Notes: generated by a model not told the origin, from the sequence alone. A stretch of DNA of 40,432 nucleotides from Acidimicrobiia bacterium (GCA_025359845.1 JANYDT010000039.1:1-40432); one strand, 5' to 3'. Shown: positions 31,354-40,348, counted from the first letter of the stretch. Made by a program: numbers and translations.

Positions 31354-31952
31354 AGCCCCGTTCGCAAGGCGAGTGCTGGGGCTCAAGACACCGCTTGCCC
31401 CCGCCTTTAAAGCCTATCGCCAAGGCGTGAACTACGTCTGGTCAATCTGTTTTCTGGACAGGGCCGGCAGGCACCCAGGAGGCGATATCCGTCGGGACGG
31501 GCTCCGTCTTGGTAACACCCGCTGTGCTCGACTCGACCAGTCAAGCGCAATTCGGGTTTGTCCGGATCCCCGTTCAGGACCACGATCAAATTGTCATCGG
31601 AGGCAGTGTTGTTCGACAGGACCCGAAGGCGGTTCTCTGGAGCGCCGGCGATGATCTAACTCCCGCGCGCCACACGGTGAGCGTGAACGCTCATGGCGGC
31701 CGTTCCATCCCATCTTCTCAGGTATTGCTCGCTACAGCGAGGAGCTTTCGCTGGGGAAATACTCCGTAAGCTCGTTCGACGGGTATCGATGGACAAATCG
31801 GGCCAAATTCGTAAAATGCCGTAAGGTACTATGCTGAGCCGTTTGGGCTGATCGTCGAGCATATTTCACCGATTTGTAAATCGGAGCGGAAGCACCCTAG
31901 GCCACTTCTGTGCTCGTTCGTCAGGCGGCTTGAGTAAGCACACAAGTTGGCC
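31354..31952. other. about 600-bp stretch with no clear gene
   Basis: The track gives only short frames. One plus-strand frame around 31680-31830 reads WRPFHPIFSGIARYSEELSLGKYSVSSFDGYRWTNR and has coding-like composition, but no start, no ribosome binding site and no recognisable family. It may be the end of a lost gene. Base composition becomes more AT-rich towards 31740-31890. Confidence 0.35.
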
Positions 31953-32345
31953 TCAGCGGCCGGCGAGGTAGCCGAGGCCAAGCGCGGCCAGAATGCAGTT
32001 GCCGGCCAGGTAACCGTCGGCGCTTTGGGCGCTCATGCCTCAGGCTGAGCCTCCGGCCTCGAACAGGCCAGTGATGAGGCCGTCCTAACCTGGCGGCGCC
32101 GTCGACCAATAGGCTGCCCAACGGTGTGCAGCGCGCCCCTGACTTGACGGCGGCGTACGAGGGGAGACTCGCCGCCTCCCACGCCGTAGGGCAAACTCGT
32201 CGAGCCAGATCCTGACCCCGTGAATGACCATTCGCCCACGTCACGAGCACGCCGTGAGGCGTAGCCACCGATCCGTGACCCCGATATGCATCGAGCCATC
32301 CATATTGGCCCCGTTTGCGTCGCCGATCGCGGTGCTCGGCGCGGG
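31953..32345 (-). pseudogene. decayed FAD-dependent oxidoreductase, C-terminal remnant
   Basis: The minus strand ends in DGLITGLFEAGGSA-stop-GMSAQSADGYLAGNCILAALGLGYLAGR, a typical C-terminus of fumarate-reductase/3-ketosteroid-dehydrogenase-like flavoproteins ('GLF.AGG...GYLAGN..L.ALGLGYLAG'). The codon between SA and GM is TGA (32040-32042). Further upstream the fragments 'HGSVATPHGVLVTWA' and 'PLGSLLVDGAARLG' lie in shifted frames. The catalytic middle (roughly 100 or more residues) and the N-terminal FAD motif are absent. Several independent lesions show a pseudogene. The TGA alone could in principle be read as selenocysteine, given selC in the window, but the other damage makes that unlikely. 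Confidence 0.65.
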
Positions 32346-32362
32346 CGTCATAGAGTCGGCGT

Positions 32363-33199
32363 ATGGAACTGCGCGACCGAATTGTTGTAGTTACTGGGGG
32401 CGGAAGCGGGATCGGCGAGGGTTTCGCTCGCCGAGCAATAGCGGAAGGGGCGCGCCACGTCGTCCTGGCCGACCTCCACGAATCCGAGGCCCAGAGGGTG
32501 GCGAACGACCTCGGGGCGGGGCGGGCCACCGCGGTCGGCGTAGATGTCGCCGACGAACCGGCGGTGCGAGATCTCGTCGCTCGGACGGTGGCCGATCACG
32601 ACCGGATCGATCTGTTCTTTTCCAATGCCGGTTACGGCAAACGCGGCGGGCTCGAACTGGCCAACGCCGACTTCCAGCGCATGTGGGAGGTCCACGTCAT
32701 GGCCCACGTGTACGCCGCTCGAGCCGTCCTTCCCGCCATGATCGAGCGCGGCGAGGGCTATCTGTTGAGCACTGCTTCGGCCGCGGGATTGCTCACGCAA
32801 ATGGATTCGGTCATCTACGCCATCACCAAGCACGCCGCCGTAGCGCTGGCGGAATGGCTGTCCATCAACCATCACCATCAGGGCGTACGAGTGTCGGTGT
32901 TGTGCCCGCAAGCCGTCGCCACCAACATTTTCGCTTCTGTGGCCAACGACGGTCGAGCCGACGATGCCAGACCGGGAGGCCAGGCCGGAAGCGACGGGGT
33001 GCTCCAACCGGCCGATGTCGCCGAAGCGTGCGTCGAGGCCGTGAGAAACGAGCGGTTCTGGGTGTTGCCACACCCCGAAGTGGCCATCTACGCCCGACGT
33101 AAGGCCGCCGACGTCGACCGTTGGCTGGCTGGGATGCGCCGCTACGGCCAAAAGCTCTGGGGCGATTCGGGTCTACCCGGCGACTGGCTCACCCAGTAA
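32363..33199 (+). CDS. short-chain dehydrogenase/reductase
   Basis: This 278-residue classical SDR starts MELRDRIVVVTGGGSGIGEGFARRAIAEG, with the TGGGSGIG coenzyme loop near residues 11-18. 'LFFSNAGYGKRGG' is the NAG segment, 'GYLLSTASAAGLL' carries the catalytic Ser, and 'YAITKHAAVALAEWL' has Tyr and Lys near 152-156. 'VSVLCPQAVATNIFA' follows. The enzyme should oxidise or reduce an alcohol or ketone with NAD(P). It stands between a decayed flavoprotein and a BNR gene with no clear operon partner. Confidence 0.92.
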   Translation: MELRDRIVVVTGGGSGIGEGFARRAIAEGARHVVLADLHESEAQRVANDLGAGRATAVGVDVADEPAVRDLVARTVADHDRIDLFFSNAGYGKRGGLELANADFQRMWEVHVMAHVYAARAVLPAMIERGEGYLLSTASAAGLLTQMDSVIYAITKHAAVALAEWLSINHHHQGVRVSVLCPQAVATNIFASVANDGRADDARPGGQAGSDGVLQPADVAEACVEAVRNERFWVLPHPEVAIYARRKAADVDRWLAGMRRYGQKLWGDSGLPGDWLTQ

Positions 33200-33297
33200 C
33201 GAACTAGATTTCGCAGCGATCAGAGTTCGCACCAACCACGGTTCCGCATCGGCCGGTCCGTCAACCCTAACAACAACACTTGAACGAAAGGATTCCT

Positions 33298-34436
33298 ATG
33301 ATGGCGCGGTCCGGTCCGGTCCTGCTCGTCGGCACCCGCAAAGGCGTATTCGTGGTGTCCGGCGATGATTCGCGCTGTGAATGGACGGTCAGCACGCCGA
33401 TGTTTCTCGGCCATATCGTCCAGCACGCAGTGCTTGACCCCCGCAACCGGCGCCGACTGCTCCTGGGTGTCAGCACCGGCCATCTCGGTCCCACGGTGTT
33501 TCATACCGATGATCTCGGCGCGACCTGGACCGAGGCAACCCGGCCGCCGGCGTTTCGTTCTCGCGAATCGTTGTCGCGAAGCCTCAGTTCCGTGTTCTGG
33601 CTGACGCCCGGCCATGTCGACGAACCCGACGTCTGGTACGCCGGAGGTTCGCCTCAAGGTTGTTCCGCACGGCCGACGGCGGGGTGACTTGGGACCCGGT
33701 CGACGGATGGAACGACCACGCGATGTGGACGACCTGGGCGGAATGGCCCGAGCAGAATACGCCCGACGGATCTATGTTGCATTCGATTACTATCGACCCG
33801 CGCGATCCAGCGCATATGTACTTGGGATTGTCAGCAGGAGGCGTGTTCGAGACCATAGATCGCGGCAACGATTGGATGGCGATCAACGCCGGATGCGAGC
33901 ACCCATTGCGGCCCGACGTGGATCTCGAGTTCGGCCACGACCCGCATTGCCTGCGGCTCCATCCACTTCAACCCGATCGGCTATACCAGCAGAACCACAC
34001 CGGCATCTATCGCATGGATCGAGCCGATGCCCGCTGGGTGCGCGTGGGTCGCAACATGCCGAGCCAGGTCGGCGACATCGGGTTTCCGATCGAACTGCAT
34101 CCCCGCGAACCCGACACGGCGTGGGTGTTCCCCATGGACGGCACCGACGTGTGGCCCCGGACCAGCCCTGACGGACACCCAGCCGTGTATCGGACGCGCG
34201 ACGGTGGCGCGTCATGGGTCAGATGCGACAAGGCCCTGCCCGCCACGGCTTGGTTCACCGTGAAACGCCAAGCCATGACGGTTGACGACGCAGAATCGGT
34301 AGGTGTCTATTTCGGCACCACGAGCGGAGAGATTTGGGCCAGCGCGGACGAAGGCGACGCGTGGCGCTGTATCGCCGCCCATCTACCCGAGATCTATTCC
34401 GTCGAGTTCGCCGATCCCGACCCGTCGATTCGGTGA
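33298..34436 (+). pseudogene. BNR/sialidase-like beta-propeller protein, frameshifted
   Basis: The ATG at 33298 has AAAGG at a good distance. The first frame (MMARSGPVLLVGTRKGVFVVSGDDS... ending DVWYAGGSPQG) runs into unrelated residues and stops. The continuation LFRTADGGVTWDPVDGW lies in another frame from about 33660. Restoring one base near 33655-33662 joins them into a chain of about 380 residues. Asp-box-like motifs are visible: 'TDDLGATW', 'TADGGVTW', 'TRDGGASW' and 'SADEGDAW'. Homologs form a beta-propeller related to exo-sialidases and VPS10-type proteins, but most have no shown glycosidase activity. A single-base lesion may also be a sequencing error. The MoaD/ThiS-like gene starts 10 bp after the stop codon. 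Confidence 0.75.
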
Positions 34437-34446
34437 AAGTCGACCA

Positions 34447-34707
34447 GTGAACGTGCGGATTCCATCGCCATTGCGTTCCTACACCGACCAAGCGACCCGC
34501 GTCGAAGCCGCCGGCTCGACGGTCGACGAAGTGCTCCTCGACCTCGACCGCCAGTTTCCCGGGCTCCGCTTTCGCGTCGTCGATGAGCAGGGCCGGCTAC
34601 GCCAGCACATGCGCGTCTTCGTGAATGAGGAAATGGCGCGCGACCTCGCCACGCCCACTGTCGGCAGTGACGAGCTGACGATCGTGCAGGCCTTATCCGG
34701 TGGCTAG
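34447..34707 (+). CDS. MoaD/ThiS-family ubiquitin-like protein
   Basis: The GTG at 34447 gives 86 residues: MNVRIPSPLRSYTDQATRVEAAGSTVDEVLLDLDRQFPGLRFRVVDEQGRLRQHMRVFVNEEMARDL..., ending LSGG. The beta-grasp pattern and the C-terminal Gly-Gly are those of sulfur carriers MoaD and ThiS, which are activated by adenylation at the diglycine. There is no E1-like MoeB/ThiF gene nearby. Its position directly after a BNR-propeller gene recurs, to my knowledge, in other genomes, but the joint role is unknown. Confidence 0.85.
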   Translation: MNVRIPSPLRSYTDQATRVEAAGSTVDEVLLDLDRQFPGLRFRVVDEQGRLRQHMRVFVNEEMARDLATPTVGSDELTIVQALSGG

Positions 34708-34953
34708 TGCCGTGACCACACACCCCTGCCCCGTCTCGTCGGCCGGATGACGCCGCTGGCGGCGTTCTCGTCATAGCGGTTGGGCACGGCAAACGCGTCT
34801 TCCTGCGTCCTTGCCAGCGACGCCCCCGACTCGACGACACAAGGCGAAGGTATGTGGTCAAGGCACTAGAGGCAGCCGCTAGGCTCTCCGTCCCGTGTGC
34901 ACCCGCCTTGTCCCCTTCTATCGCCGTCCCCGGTCGCGTGTTGGAGAGAAGCG

Positions 34954-36546
34954 ATGAACGGCGACCCTTCCGTCCTCGGCGAAGCCGCACGGCGCCGCAC
35001 GTTTGCGATCATCAGCCACCCCGACGCCGGCAAGACGACACTGACCGAAAAGTTTCTTCTGTACGCCGGGGCCCTCCAACGGGCGGGCTCGGTTCAGGCC
35101 CGTGACGGCGCTCGCTCCGCAACCTCCGACTGGATGGAGATGGAACAGACACGCGGTATCTCGATCACCTCTGCGGTGCTCCAGTTCCCTTACCGGGGTT
35201 GCGTCATCAATCTTCTCGATACGCCCGGCCACCGTGATTTCTCGGAAGACACGTACCGCGTTCTCACCGCCGTCGACGCGGCTGTAATGGTGCTCGATTC
35301 CAGCAAGGGCATCGAAAGCCAGACTCTTAAGTTGTTCGAGGTGTGCCGGGCTCGAGGCCTACCCATCATCACCTTCCTCAACAAGCTCGACCGCCCGGGC
35401 CGCTCGCCCTTGGAGCTGATCGACGAGATCGAGGAGCGCTTGATCCTCCAACCCACGCCGGTGACGTGGCCGGTCGGCGAGCCCGGTGATTTCCGGGGAG
35501 TCATCGACCGCCGCACCGACGAGTTCATCCGCTTCACCCGCACGGCGCGGGGCGCAACCATGGCCGGACAAGACGTGCTCACCGCAACCGAGGCGGCTGC
35601 CCAGCTCGGGCGAACCTGGGAGGCGGCCCGCGGCGACTGCGACTTGCTTGACGCCACGGGCCAAACTCTCGATGTCAAGACGTTCCTGGCCGGCGACTCG
35701 ACTCCAGTCTTCGCGGGATCAGCGATCACCAACTTCGGCGTCGGCCAGTTGCTCGACGCGGTCGTCGATCTGGTTCCGTCACCGTCACCGCCCTTCGATC
35801 GCGATGGCGTGCCGCGGCCTCTCGAAACGCCCTGTTCGGGCTTCGTGTTCAAGATGCAGGCCAACATGGACCCATCCCACCGTGATCGCATCGCGTTCGT
35901 GCGCCTCACTACGGGCCGGTTCGAGCGGGGCATGACCCTGACTCGAGCGGCCAATGGCAAAGCCTTCTCGACGAAGTACGCCACTACCGTCTTCGGGGCC
36001 GAGCGCGACACTGTCGAAGAGGCCTTCCCCGGCGATGTGGTTGGATTGATCAACGCCCGCGACTTGCGTATCGGTGACACTCTTTACGCGGAGCAACCGG
36101 TGGTCTTCCCGGCCTTGCCGACCTTCGATCCTGAAGTGTTCGCGTCGGCTCGACCGAGAGACACCGGCCGGTTCAAGCAGTTCCGATCGGGGCTCGCGCA
36201 ACTCGATGAAGAAGGCGTCGTGCAGGTCCTGCGCGACCCCGACACGGGCGACCGCGAGCCAACCCTGGCCGCCGTTGGCGCATTGCAGTTCGAGGTGTTC
36301 GCCCACAGGCTCGAGCATGAGTTCGGCGCCGCCGTCGAACTCGGCGGAAGCCCGTACGTCGTGGCCCGGCGCACCGACGCCGCGACGGCGGCGAAACTGC
36401 GGCGGCTCACCGGAATCCGAGTGCTCCAGCGCAGCGACGCCTCACTCGTGGCCTTGTTCGAGAGCAAGTACCGCATGGAGCGGCTGATCGCCGATAACCC
36501 CGATTTCATGTTGCCCGCCAATGCCAGCGGATTCGCCGGCTCATAA
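34954..36546 (+). CDS. prfC: peptide chain release factor 3
   Basis: The ATG at 34954 (MNGDPSVLGEAARRRTFAIISHPDAGKTTLTEKFLLYAGAL) has GGAGAG upstream and is preferred over the track start. The 530-residue GTPase recycles release factors RF1 and RF2 from the ribosome. G1 is 'SHPDAGKTTLTEK', the switch region reads 'SDWMEMEQTRGISITSAVLQF', G3 is 'DTPGHRDFSEDT' and G4 is 'NKLDR'. Domain II and the C-terminal RF3 domain follow: 'FKQFRSGLAQLDEEGVVQVL', 'VGALQFEVFAHRLEHEFGAAVEL'. The length is normal for RF3. It is transcribed alone on the plus strand. Confidence 0.96.
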   Translation: MNGDPSVLGEAARRRTFAIISHPDAGKTTLTEKFLLYAGALQRAGSVQARDGARSATSDWMEMEQTRGISITSAVLQFPYRGCVINLLDTPGHRDFSEDTYRVLTAVDAAVMVLDSSKGIESQTLKLFEVCRARGLPIITFLNKLDRPGRSPLELIDEIEERLILQPTPVTWPVGEPGDFRGVIDRRTDEFIRFTRTARGATMAGQDVLTATEAAAQLGRTWEAARGDCDLLDATGQTLDVKTFLAGDSTPVFAGSAITNFGVGQLLDAVVDLVPSPSPPFDRDGVPRPLETPCSGFVFKMQANMDPSHRDRIAFVRLTTGRFERGMTLTRAANGKAFSTKYATTVFGAERDTVEEAFPGDVVGLINARDLRIGDTLYAEQPVVFPALPTFDPEVFASARPRDTGRFKQFRSGLAQLDEEGVVQVLRDPDTGDREPTLAAVGALQFEVFAHRLEHEFGAAVELGGSPYVVARRTDAATAAKLRRLTGIRVLQRSDASLVALFESKYRMERLIADNPDFMLPANASGFAGS

Positions 36547-36561
36547 ATCGTCCGGCTGAAC

Positions 36562-38145
36562 TCAGTTGGTGAACAGCACCTCGTTGTAGCAGTCCCCGCC
36601 CGACGGCACTTTGGTCTGGATCGAGGCGGAGGGGCATCCCGGCGCTCTCGCCCGCACGGTGACGGCGTTGTCGTTCGGTGCGCCGACGTTGTCGCGTGCG
36701 TTGAATCCGTTGTCGCCGTCGGTCTCCAGGAGCGTGCACACCGATCCGACTGCAACATCGGGTACGACAACCGTCTGGCCGTTGACGAGTTCAAACGAGG
36801 TCGACAGGGGAGTTGCGCCCGTGCACGTGACCTTTACTTCAATCCCATCGCCGATCGCGATGGTCTTCGCGCTCGATCGGATAACTCGCTTCAGGCTCAG
36901 GCCGGCGTCGTCAATCCGCACCAGGAAGAGCGCGCCGATCGGGACGCTCCCCGAGAACGAAGCGTTGCCGGCGACTCGCGCCACCAGCCCTTCCGCGCAG
37001 CTGCCTTTCGAAGTGAACGCGCCGGAGAGGATCCGACTCGAGGCCGTCGTGTTCTGAAAGGTGGCCTGGCCCACCTTGGCGCTAACAGGATTGGGGTCGC
37101 AGACCGGCTGACGTTCGACGGTGGCTCGGGCCACCAGGAGTTCGCCAGTAGTCGCTCGAGGGGCCGATGTCGACGCCGCCGATGTAGTCGTAGCCGAAGT
37201 CGACGCCGGCTCTGTGACCGATGTTGAAGCCGGCGCGGTGACCGATGTTGACGCCGGCGCTGTGACCGAGGGCAAGCTCGTGCTGACGGCCGTCGTTTGG
37301 CCTGGCAAGGTGCTCAACGGGCGGGAGGTGGCGGTGATTGTGGGGGTCGCGCGCCTGCTGATCGTGGTCGAGATCGCAGCCCTAATGATCGGGGTCGGGG
37401 TCGCGGCCCCAAGGATCGTGGTAGCGATCGTGCCGGTAATCGCAGTGCCGGACGCGATGGCCGTGGCGGCTGGGTTTGGTGTCGCCCCGCTCAGGCTGGA
37501 CCGGGTCGGGCCGGAGGAACCCGCCGTCGCCGTCGTTGTCACACTCGCGGAGGACCCGGCCGGGCCCGAGACGCTGCTCGCCACTCGGGCTGTGCCACTC
37601 CCCGCTCCGGCGATCGTAATTGTCAGCGCCTGCGAGAGAATCACCGAACCGCGTTGGGTAGCGCGGATAACCACTCGATACGTGCCCAGAACAACTGAAC
37701 TCGAGACGGTAAATTTTATCTGGGCGGTCAATGCGTTCGGAATGGTCTTCGATGCGACCCCCGAAGGCAACGAACCGACCTTGTAAATGACCGGCGAACC
37801 GGGTTTGGCGTGGCTCGGCCTGACCACGACCGTACCGATCCCACCCCGAGCGACGGTCAGCGCGCTCGGGGTAACGGCAGACGGCGGCGTCGAAGGGGCC
37901 CGGGTCGGGCTCGAGGCCACTCGAGTCGGGCTCGAGTTCGGGACGAGACCGGCCCAGGCGTTCGTTGTCGTAACCACGTTCTTGTTCACGGGTGCCTTCG
38001 TAACCACTGACGCCTTTGTCGCGGGTTTCTTCACCGCCGCAGATGCATCGAACGTCGCCAAGAAAGGCGCGCCTCTCGAGACGACGCTCAAGGCGAGAAG
38101 GACGGCCGCCATGCGGCGAAGCGAGCGCAACCGGGTTTTCCTCAC
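36562..38145 (-). CDS. secreted Ser/Thr/Ala-rich protein with DUF5979-like C-terminus
   Basis: The GTG at 38145 overlaps the hydrolase stop as GTGA, giving 527 residues that begin with a signal peptide: VRKTRLRSLRRMAAVLLALSVVSRGAPFLATFDASA. Residues of about 35-330 are low-complexity Ser/Thr/Ala/Pro, including a repeated 'STSVTAPA' block encoded by a 24-bp DNA repeat. An Ig-like segment 'PSALTVARGGIGTVVVRPSHAKPGSPVIYKVGSLPSGVA' lies within it. The C-terminal 190 residues are beta-rich with paired cysteines, including 'GDGIEVKVTCTGATPLSTSFELVNGQTVVVPDVAVGSVCTLLETD', which resembles DUF5979 surface domains. There is no sortase motif. It is probably a secreted or wall-linked stalk protein; function unknown. 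Confidence 0.72.
   Translation of the reverse strand: MRKTRLRSLRRMAAVLLALSVVSRGAPFLATFDASAAVKKPATKASVVTKAPVNKNVVTTTNAWAGLVPNSSPTRVASSPTRAPSTPPSAVTPSALTVARGGIGTVVVRPSHAKPGSPVIYKVGSLPSGVASKTIPNALTAQIKFTVSSSVVLGTYRVVIRATQRGSVILSQALTITIAGAGSGTARVASSVSGPAGSSASVTTTATAGSSGPTRSSLSGATPNPAATAIASGTAITGTIATTILGAATPTPIIRAAISTTISRRATPTITATSRPLSTLPGQTTAVSTSLPSVTAPASTSVTAPASTSVTEPASTSATTTSAASTSAPRATTGELLVARATVERQPVCDPNPVSAKVGQATFQNTTASSRILSGAFTSKGSCAEGLVARVAGNASFSGSVPIGALFLVRIDDAGLSLKRVIRSSAKTIAIGDGIEVKVTCTGATPLSTSFELVNGQTVVVPDVAVGSVCTLLETDGDNGFNARDNVGAPNDNAVTVRARAPGCPSASIQTKVPSGGDCYNEVLFTN
37202..37273. repeat. three tandem 24-bp units inside the secreted protein gene
   Basis: Three units of 24 bp, the first two ending in GTGACCGATGTT and the third in GTGACCGAGGGC, follow one another with few differences. 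They encode the repeated 'SVTAPAST' type octapeptides on the minus strand. Such repeats can change in number by slippage without shifting the frame. Confidence 0.8.
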
Positions 38146-39071
38146 GCCAGTGCGACCAGAAACGGGCCGACGGCATCGAGAAACCCTTTGGTGTTGCCCG
38201 AATGGACGTTGTGCCCACAGTTCGGAACCGTTGCCAGCTGACCATGAGGTAGCGCGTCGGCGAAGCGCACGGCGGCATCCGGGGCGAAGATGTTCGATTC
38301 TGCGCCCCGCACGACCAACACCGGACAAGGCAGGTTCTTTACATCGTCGAGGGTCAACTCCGCGAAGGGCGTCGGAACCCTTCGGTGGTCGACCTTGCTT
38401 ACATATTTTCCGTCGGCCCGACGCAGCATATTGTATTTCACCGTCCGGGCAATATGAGCTCGCGTGCGAAAGCGGTCGTACTTCTCCACGTTGTCGAGAA
38501 ACTGCTCGAGGTCGTCGAATTCGACATTATGGGAGACAAAGTTGTGGATGGCCTTCGCCCCTTCGACCGTAATCTCGGGACCGATATCGACAACGACCAG
38601 CGCCTTGACCAAATCAGGTTGTTGCAGCGCAAGGGTCAGGGTGACCCGGCCGCCCATCGAATGGCCGACCACGATCGGGCGCTCCATCTTCTGATCGGCG
38701 ATGAACGCGATCGCGTCACCGACCATGGCATCGATCGAATAGTCGAGTTCGCGGTTCCATTCGGAGTCTCCGTGCCCGCGTTGGTCGAGGGCGTAAACGT
38801 GAAAGCGGTCAGCCAGGTGTAAGCTGACAAGGTCCCAGGAATGCGACGACTGGTTACCACCGTGAAGCAGCAGCACGGGCGGCCGGTCGACCCCTCCCCA
38901 TTCCGAGAAATGGAACCGCATGCCCCGCACCACCGTGTGACGCGAGGCGTAGCGAACCTCGGGCGAATGGGGCAGGCCCAAATCGCTGGCACTCGAGAGC
39001 AGGCTCGCAAACTCCTCCGAGCCGGTCATGTCTTGGGGCGCGAGGGTGGCCGCGAACTCGTTCAGGTACAT
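38142..39071 (-). CDS. alpha/beta-fold hydrolase
   Basis: The ATG at 39071 (MYLNEFAATLAPQDM) is used; the track start is a TTG three codons earlier, and another ATG lies at 39029, so the N-terminus is uncertain. The protein has about 309 residues. 'FHFSEWGGVDRPPVLLLHGGNQSSHSWDLVSLHLADRFHVYALDQRGHGDSEW' contains the oxyanion HG motif; 'PIVVGHSMGGRVTLTLAL' holds the nucleophile Ser, and 'TVPNCGHNVHSGNTKGF' the catalytic His. 'LVVRGAESNIFAPD' carries the Asp region. It hydrolyses an ester, lactone or similar bond. Its stop overlaps the start of the secreted protein by four bases, so the two are coupled. Confidence 0.92.
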   Translation of the reverse strand: MYLNEFAATLAPQDMTGSEEFASLLSSASDLGLPHSPEVRYASRHTVVRGMRFHFSEWGGVDRPPVLLLHGGNQSSHSWDLVSLHLADRFHVYALDQRGHGDSEWNRELDYSIDAMVGDAIAFIADQKMERPIVVGHSMGGRVTLTLALQQPDLVKALVVVDIGPEITVEGAKAIHNFVSHNVEFDDLEQFLDNVEKYDRFRTRAHIARTVKYNMLRRADGKYVSKVDHRRVPTPFAELTLDDVKNLPCPVLVVRGAESNIFAPDAAVRFADALPHGQLATVPNCGHNVHSGNTKGFLDAVGPFLVALA

Positions 39072-39168
39072 CCCTCGCAAGACTACGTCACAGCGGTCCG
39101 CTCGCCTCTACCGGCATGAAACCGATCCAGAATTCCCCTGCGAGGGGTCATGCGCGTAGGCTGCGCCG

Positions 39169-39825
39169 ATGGCCCTGCTTGACCTCAATCCTGACGAACT
39201 GCTGGCAACGACGCGGGCCGTGCGCAAGCGTCTCGATCTCGAACGCGACGTACCCGACGAGTTGATCCGCGAATGTGCGGCGGCCGCCCTGCAAGCGCCG
39301 TCGGGATCGAACATGATCTCGATGCAATTCGTGATCGTGAAGGACCCGGCCAAGAAACAGGCCATCGCTGATATCTATGCGAAGTCTTGGGCTGTCTACG
39401 AGAAGATGCCAGGCTTCGCAGGGGCGATCAAGAAGCCGACGGCCGAGGGACAGGCTCAGCAGGATCGCGTCGCCGATTCCGCTACGTACCTGGCCAGGAA
39501 CATGAGCAAGGTGCCGGTGCTGCTCATCGCCTGCCATAACGGTAGTCGCCTCGACGGTCTGCCCGCGTTCGCGTCGGCATCCACTCTCGGCAACATCTTG
39601 CCGGCCACGTGGAGCTTCATGCTTGCGGCTCGCGCCCGCGGCCTCGGCACGGCGTGGACGACGCTTCACCTGATGTTCGAGAAAGAAGTCGCTGAGGTGG
39701 TCGGCATCCCGTTCGACACCGTCGCACAGGTATGCCTCTCGCCGTTGGCCTACACGAAGGGCACCGATTTCAAGCCGGCCATGCGGCCCGACCCCGACAC
39801 GATCCTGCACTGGGATACCTGGTAG
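39169..39825 (+). CDS. nitroreductase-family flavoprotein (second copy type)
   Basis: This 218-residue protein starts MALLDLNPDELLATTRAVRKRLDLERDVPDELIRECAAAALQAPSGSNMISMQFVIV. 'TTRAVRKRLDL' and 'APSGSNMI' are the FMN-binding marks of the nitroreductase fold. 'ATWSFMLAARARGLGTAWTTLHLMFEKEVAEVVGIPFDTVAQVCLSPLAYTKG' is the second half. It differs clearly from the nitroreductase at 26378-27031, so it is a separate paralog. It reduces an unknown nitro, quinone or halogenated compound with NAD(P)H. It stands alone, 232 bp before the ArsR gene on the same strand. Confidence 0.92.
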   Translation: MALLDLNPDELLATTRAVRKRLDLERDVPDELIRECAAAALQAPSGSNMISMQFVIVKDPAKKQAIADIYAKSWAVYEKMPGFAGAIKKPTAEGQAQQDRVADSATYLARNMSKVPVLLIACHNGSRLDGLPAFASASTLGNILPATWSFMLAARARGLGTAWTTLHLMFEKEVAEVVGIPFDTVAQVCLSPLAYTKGTDFKPAMRPDPDTILHWDTW

Positions 39826-40004
39826 GGGGCCTCTTACCCGCGTGCTGCTAGCAGCAAACACCTGGGGCTTCGCGCACAATAAGTGCCGGGCGGGCGTGTT
39901 TGCGACCGCCGTGGCTTCAACCGCGGCGGTGCTAGTGGCGTCATTGCTGCAGCCCGTCGGCAGGCTGGCCTACCGTCCTTCCCGTAGCACTGCATCGGTT
40001 GTGG

Positions 40005-40064
40005 CTGTTGCGCGCTGGTGCGCGCTGTTGCGCGCTGGTGCGCGCCGTTGCGCGCTGGTGCGCG
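40005..40064 (+). repeat. three tandem 20-bp units before the arsR-like gene
   Basis: CTGTTGCGCGCTGGTGCGCG occurs at 40005-40024 and 40025-40044 identically, and at 40045-40064 with one change (CCG for CTG). Each unit contains two GCGCGC cores, which are self-complementary. The block lies directly over the start of the ArsR-type gene, where an operator or a start-site switch could sit. It is GC-rich and may also be slippage-prone. Confidence 0.85.
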
Positions 40065-40348
40065 CCGTCACGATCAACGACTACGATGCCTCAGATCTGG
40101 CGCGGGCCTTCGCGGCCTTATCCGACCCGGCCCGCCTTCGACTGCTCAGCCTCATCGCCACCGCCCCGTCCGGCGAAGCCTGCGCGTGCGACCTCATCGA
40201 GCCGATTGGCAAGCACCAGCCCACCGTCAGCCATCACCTAAGGGTGCTCCACGACGCCGGTCTCATCGATCGCGAGAAGCGCGGCATATGGATGTGGTTC
40301 CGCGCCAACCCCACCAAACTCGAACAACTGCGCGCCGTCCTCGGCTAG
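40058..40348 (+). CDS. ArsR/SmtB-family metalloregulator
   Basis: The GTG at 40058, within the last 20-bp repeat, gives 96 residues: VRAVTINDYDASDLARAFAALSDPARLRLLSLIATAPSGEACACDLIEPIGKHQPTVSHHLRVLHDAGLIDREKRGIWMWFRANPTKLEQLRAVLG. This is the winged helix of the ArsR family with 'QPTVSHHLRVLHDAGLI' as recognition helix. The 'ACACDL' segment matches the CxC arsenic-binding motif (ELCVCDL) of arsenite sensors. The longer track ORF from 39842 has no coding signs upstream. No ribosome binding site is seen, so the start is uncertain and the transcript may be leaderless. Genes it controls probably lie beyond the right edge. Confidence 0.85.
   Translation: MRAVTINDYDASDLARAFAALSDPARLRLLSLIATAPSGEACACDLIEPIGKHQPTVSHHLRVLHDAGLIDREKRGIWMWFRANPTKLEQLRAVLG

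Noticed and set aside
37121-37786. Long plus-strand ORF of 221 residues, Val/Ala-rich
   Set aside because: It is the antisense of the low-complexity part of the secreted protein gene; the repeats keep both strands open. It has no domain and no start signal.
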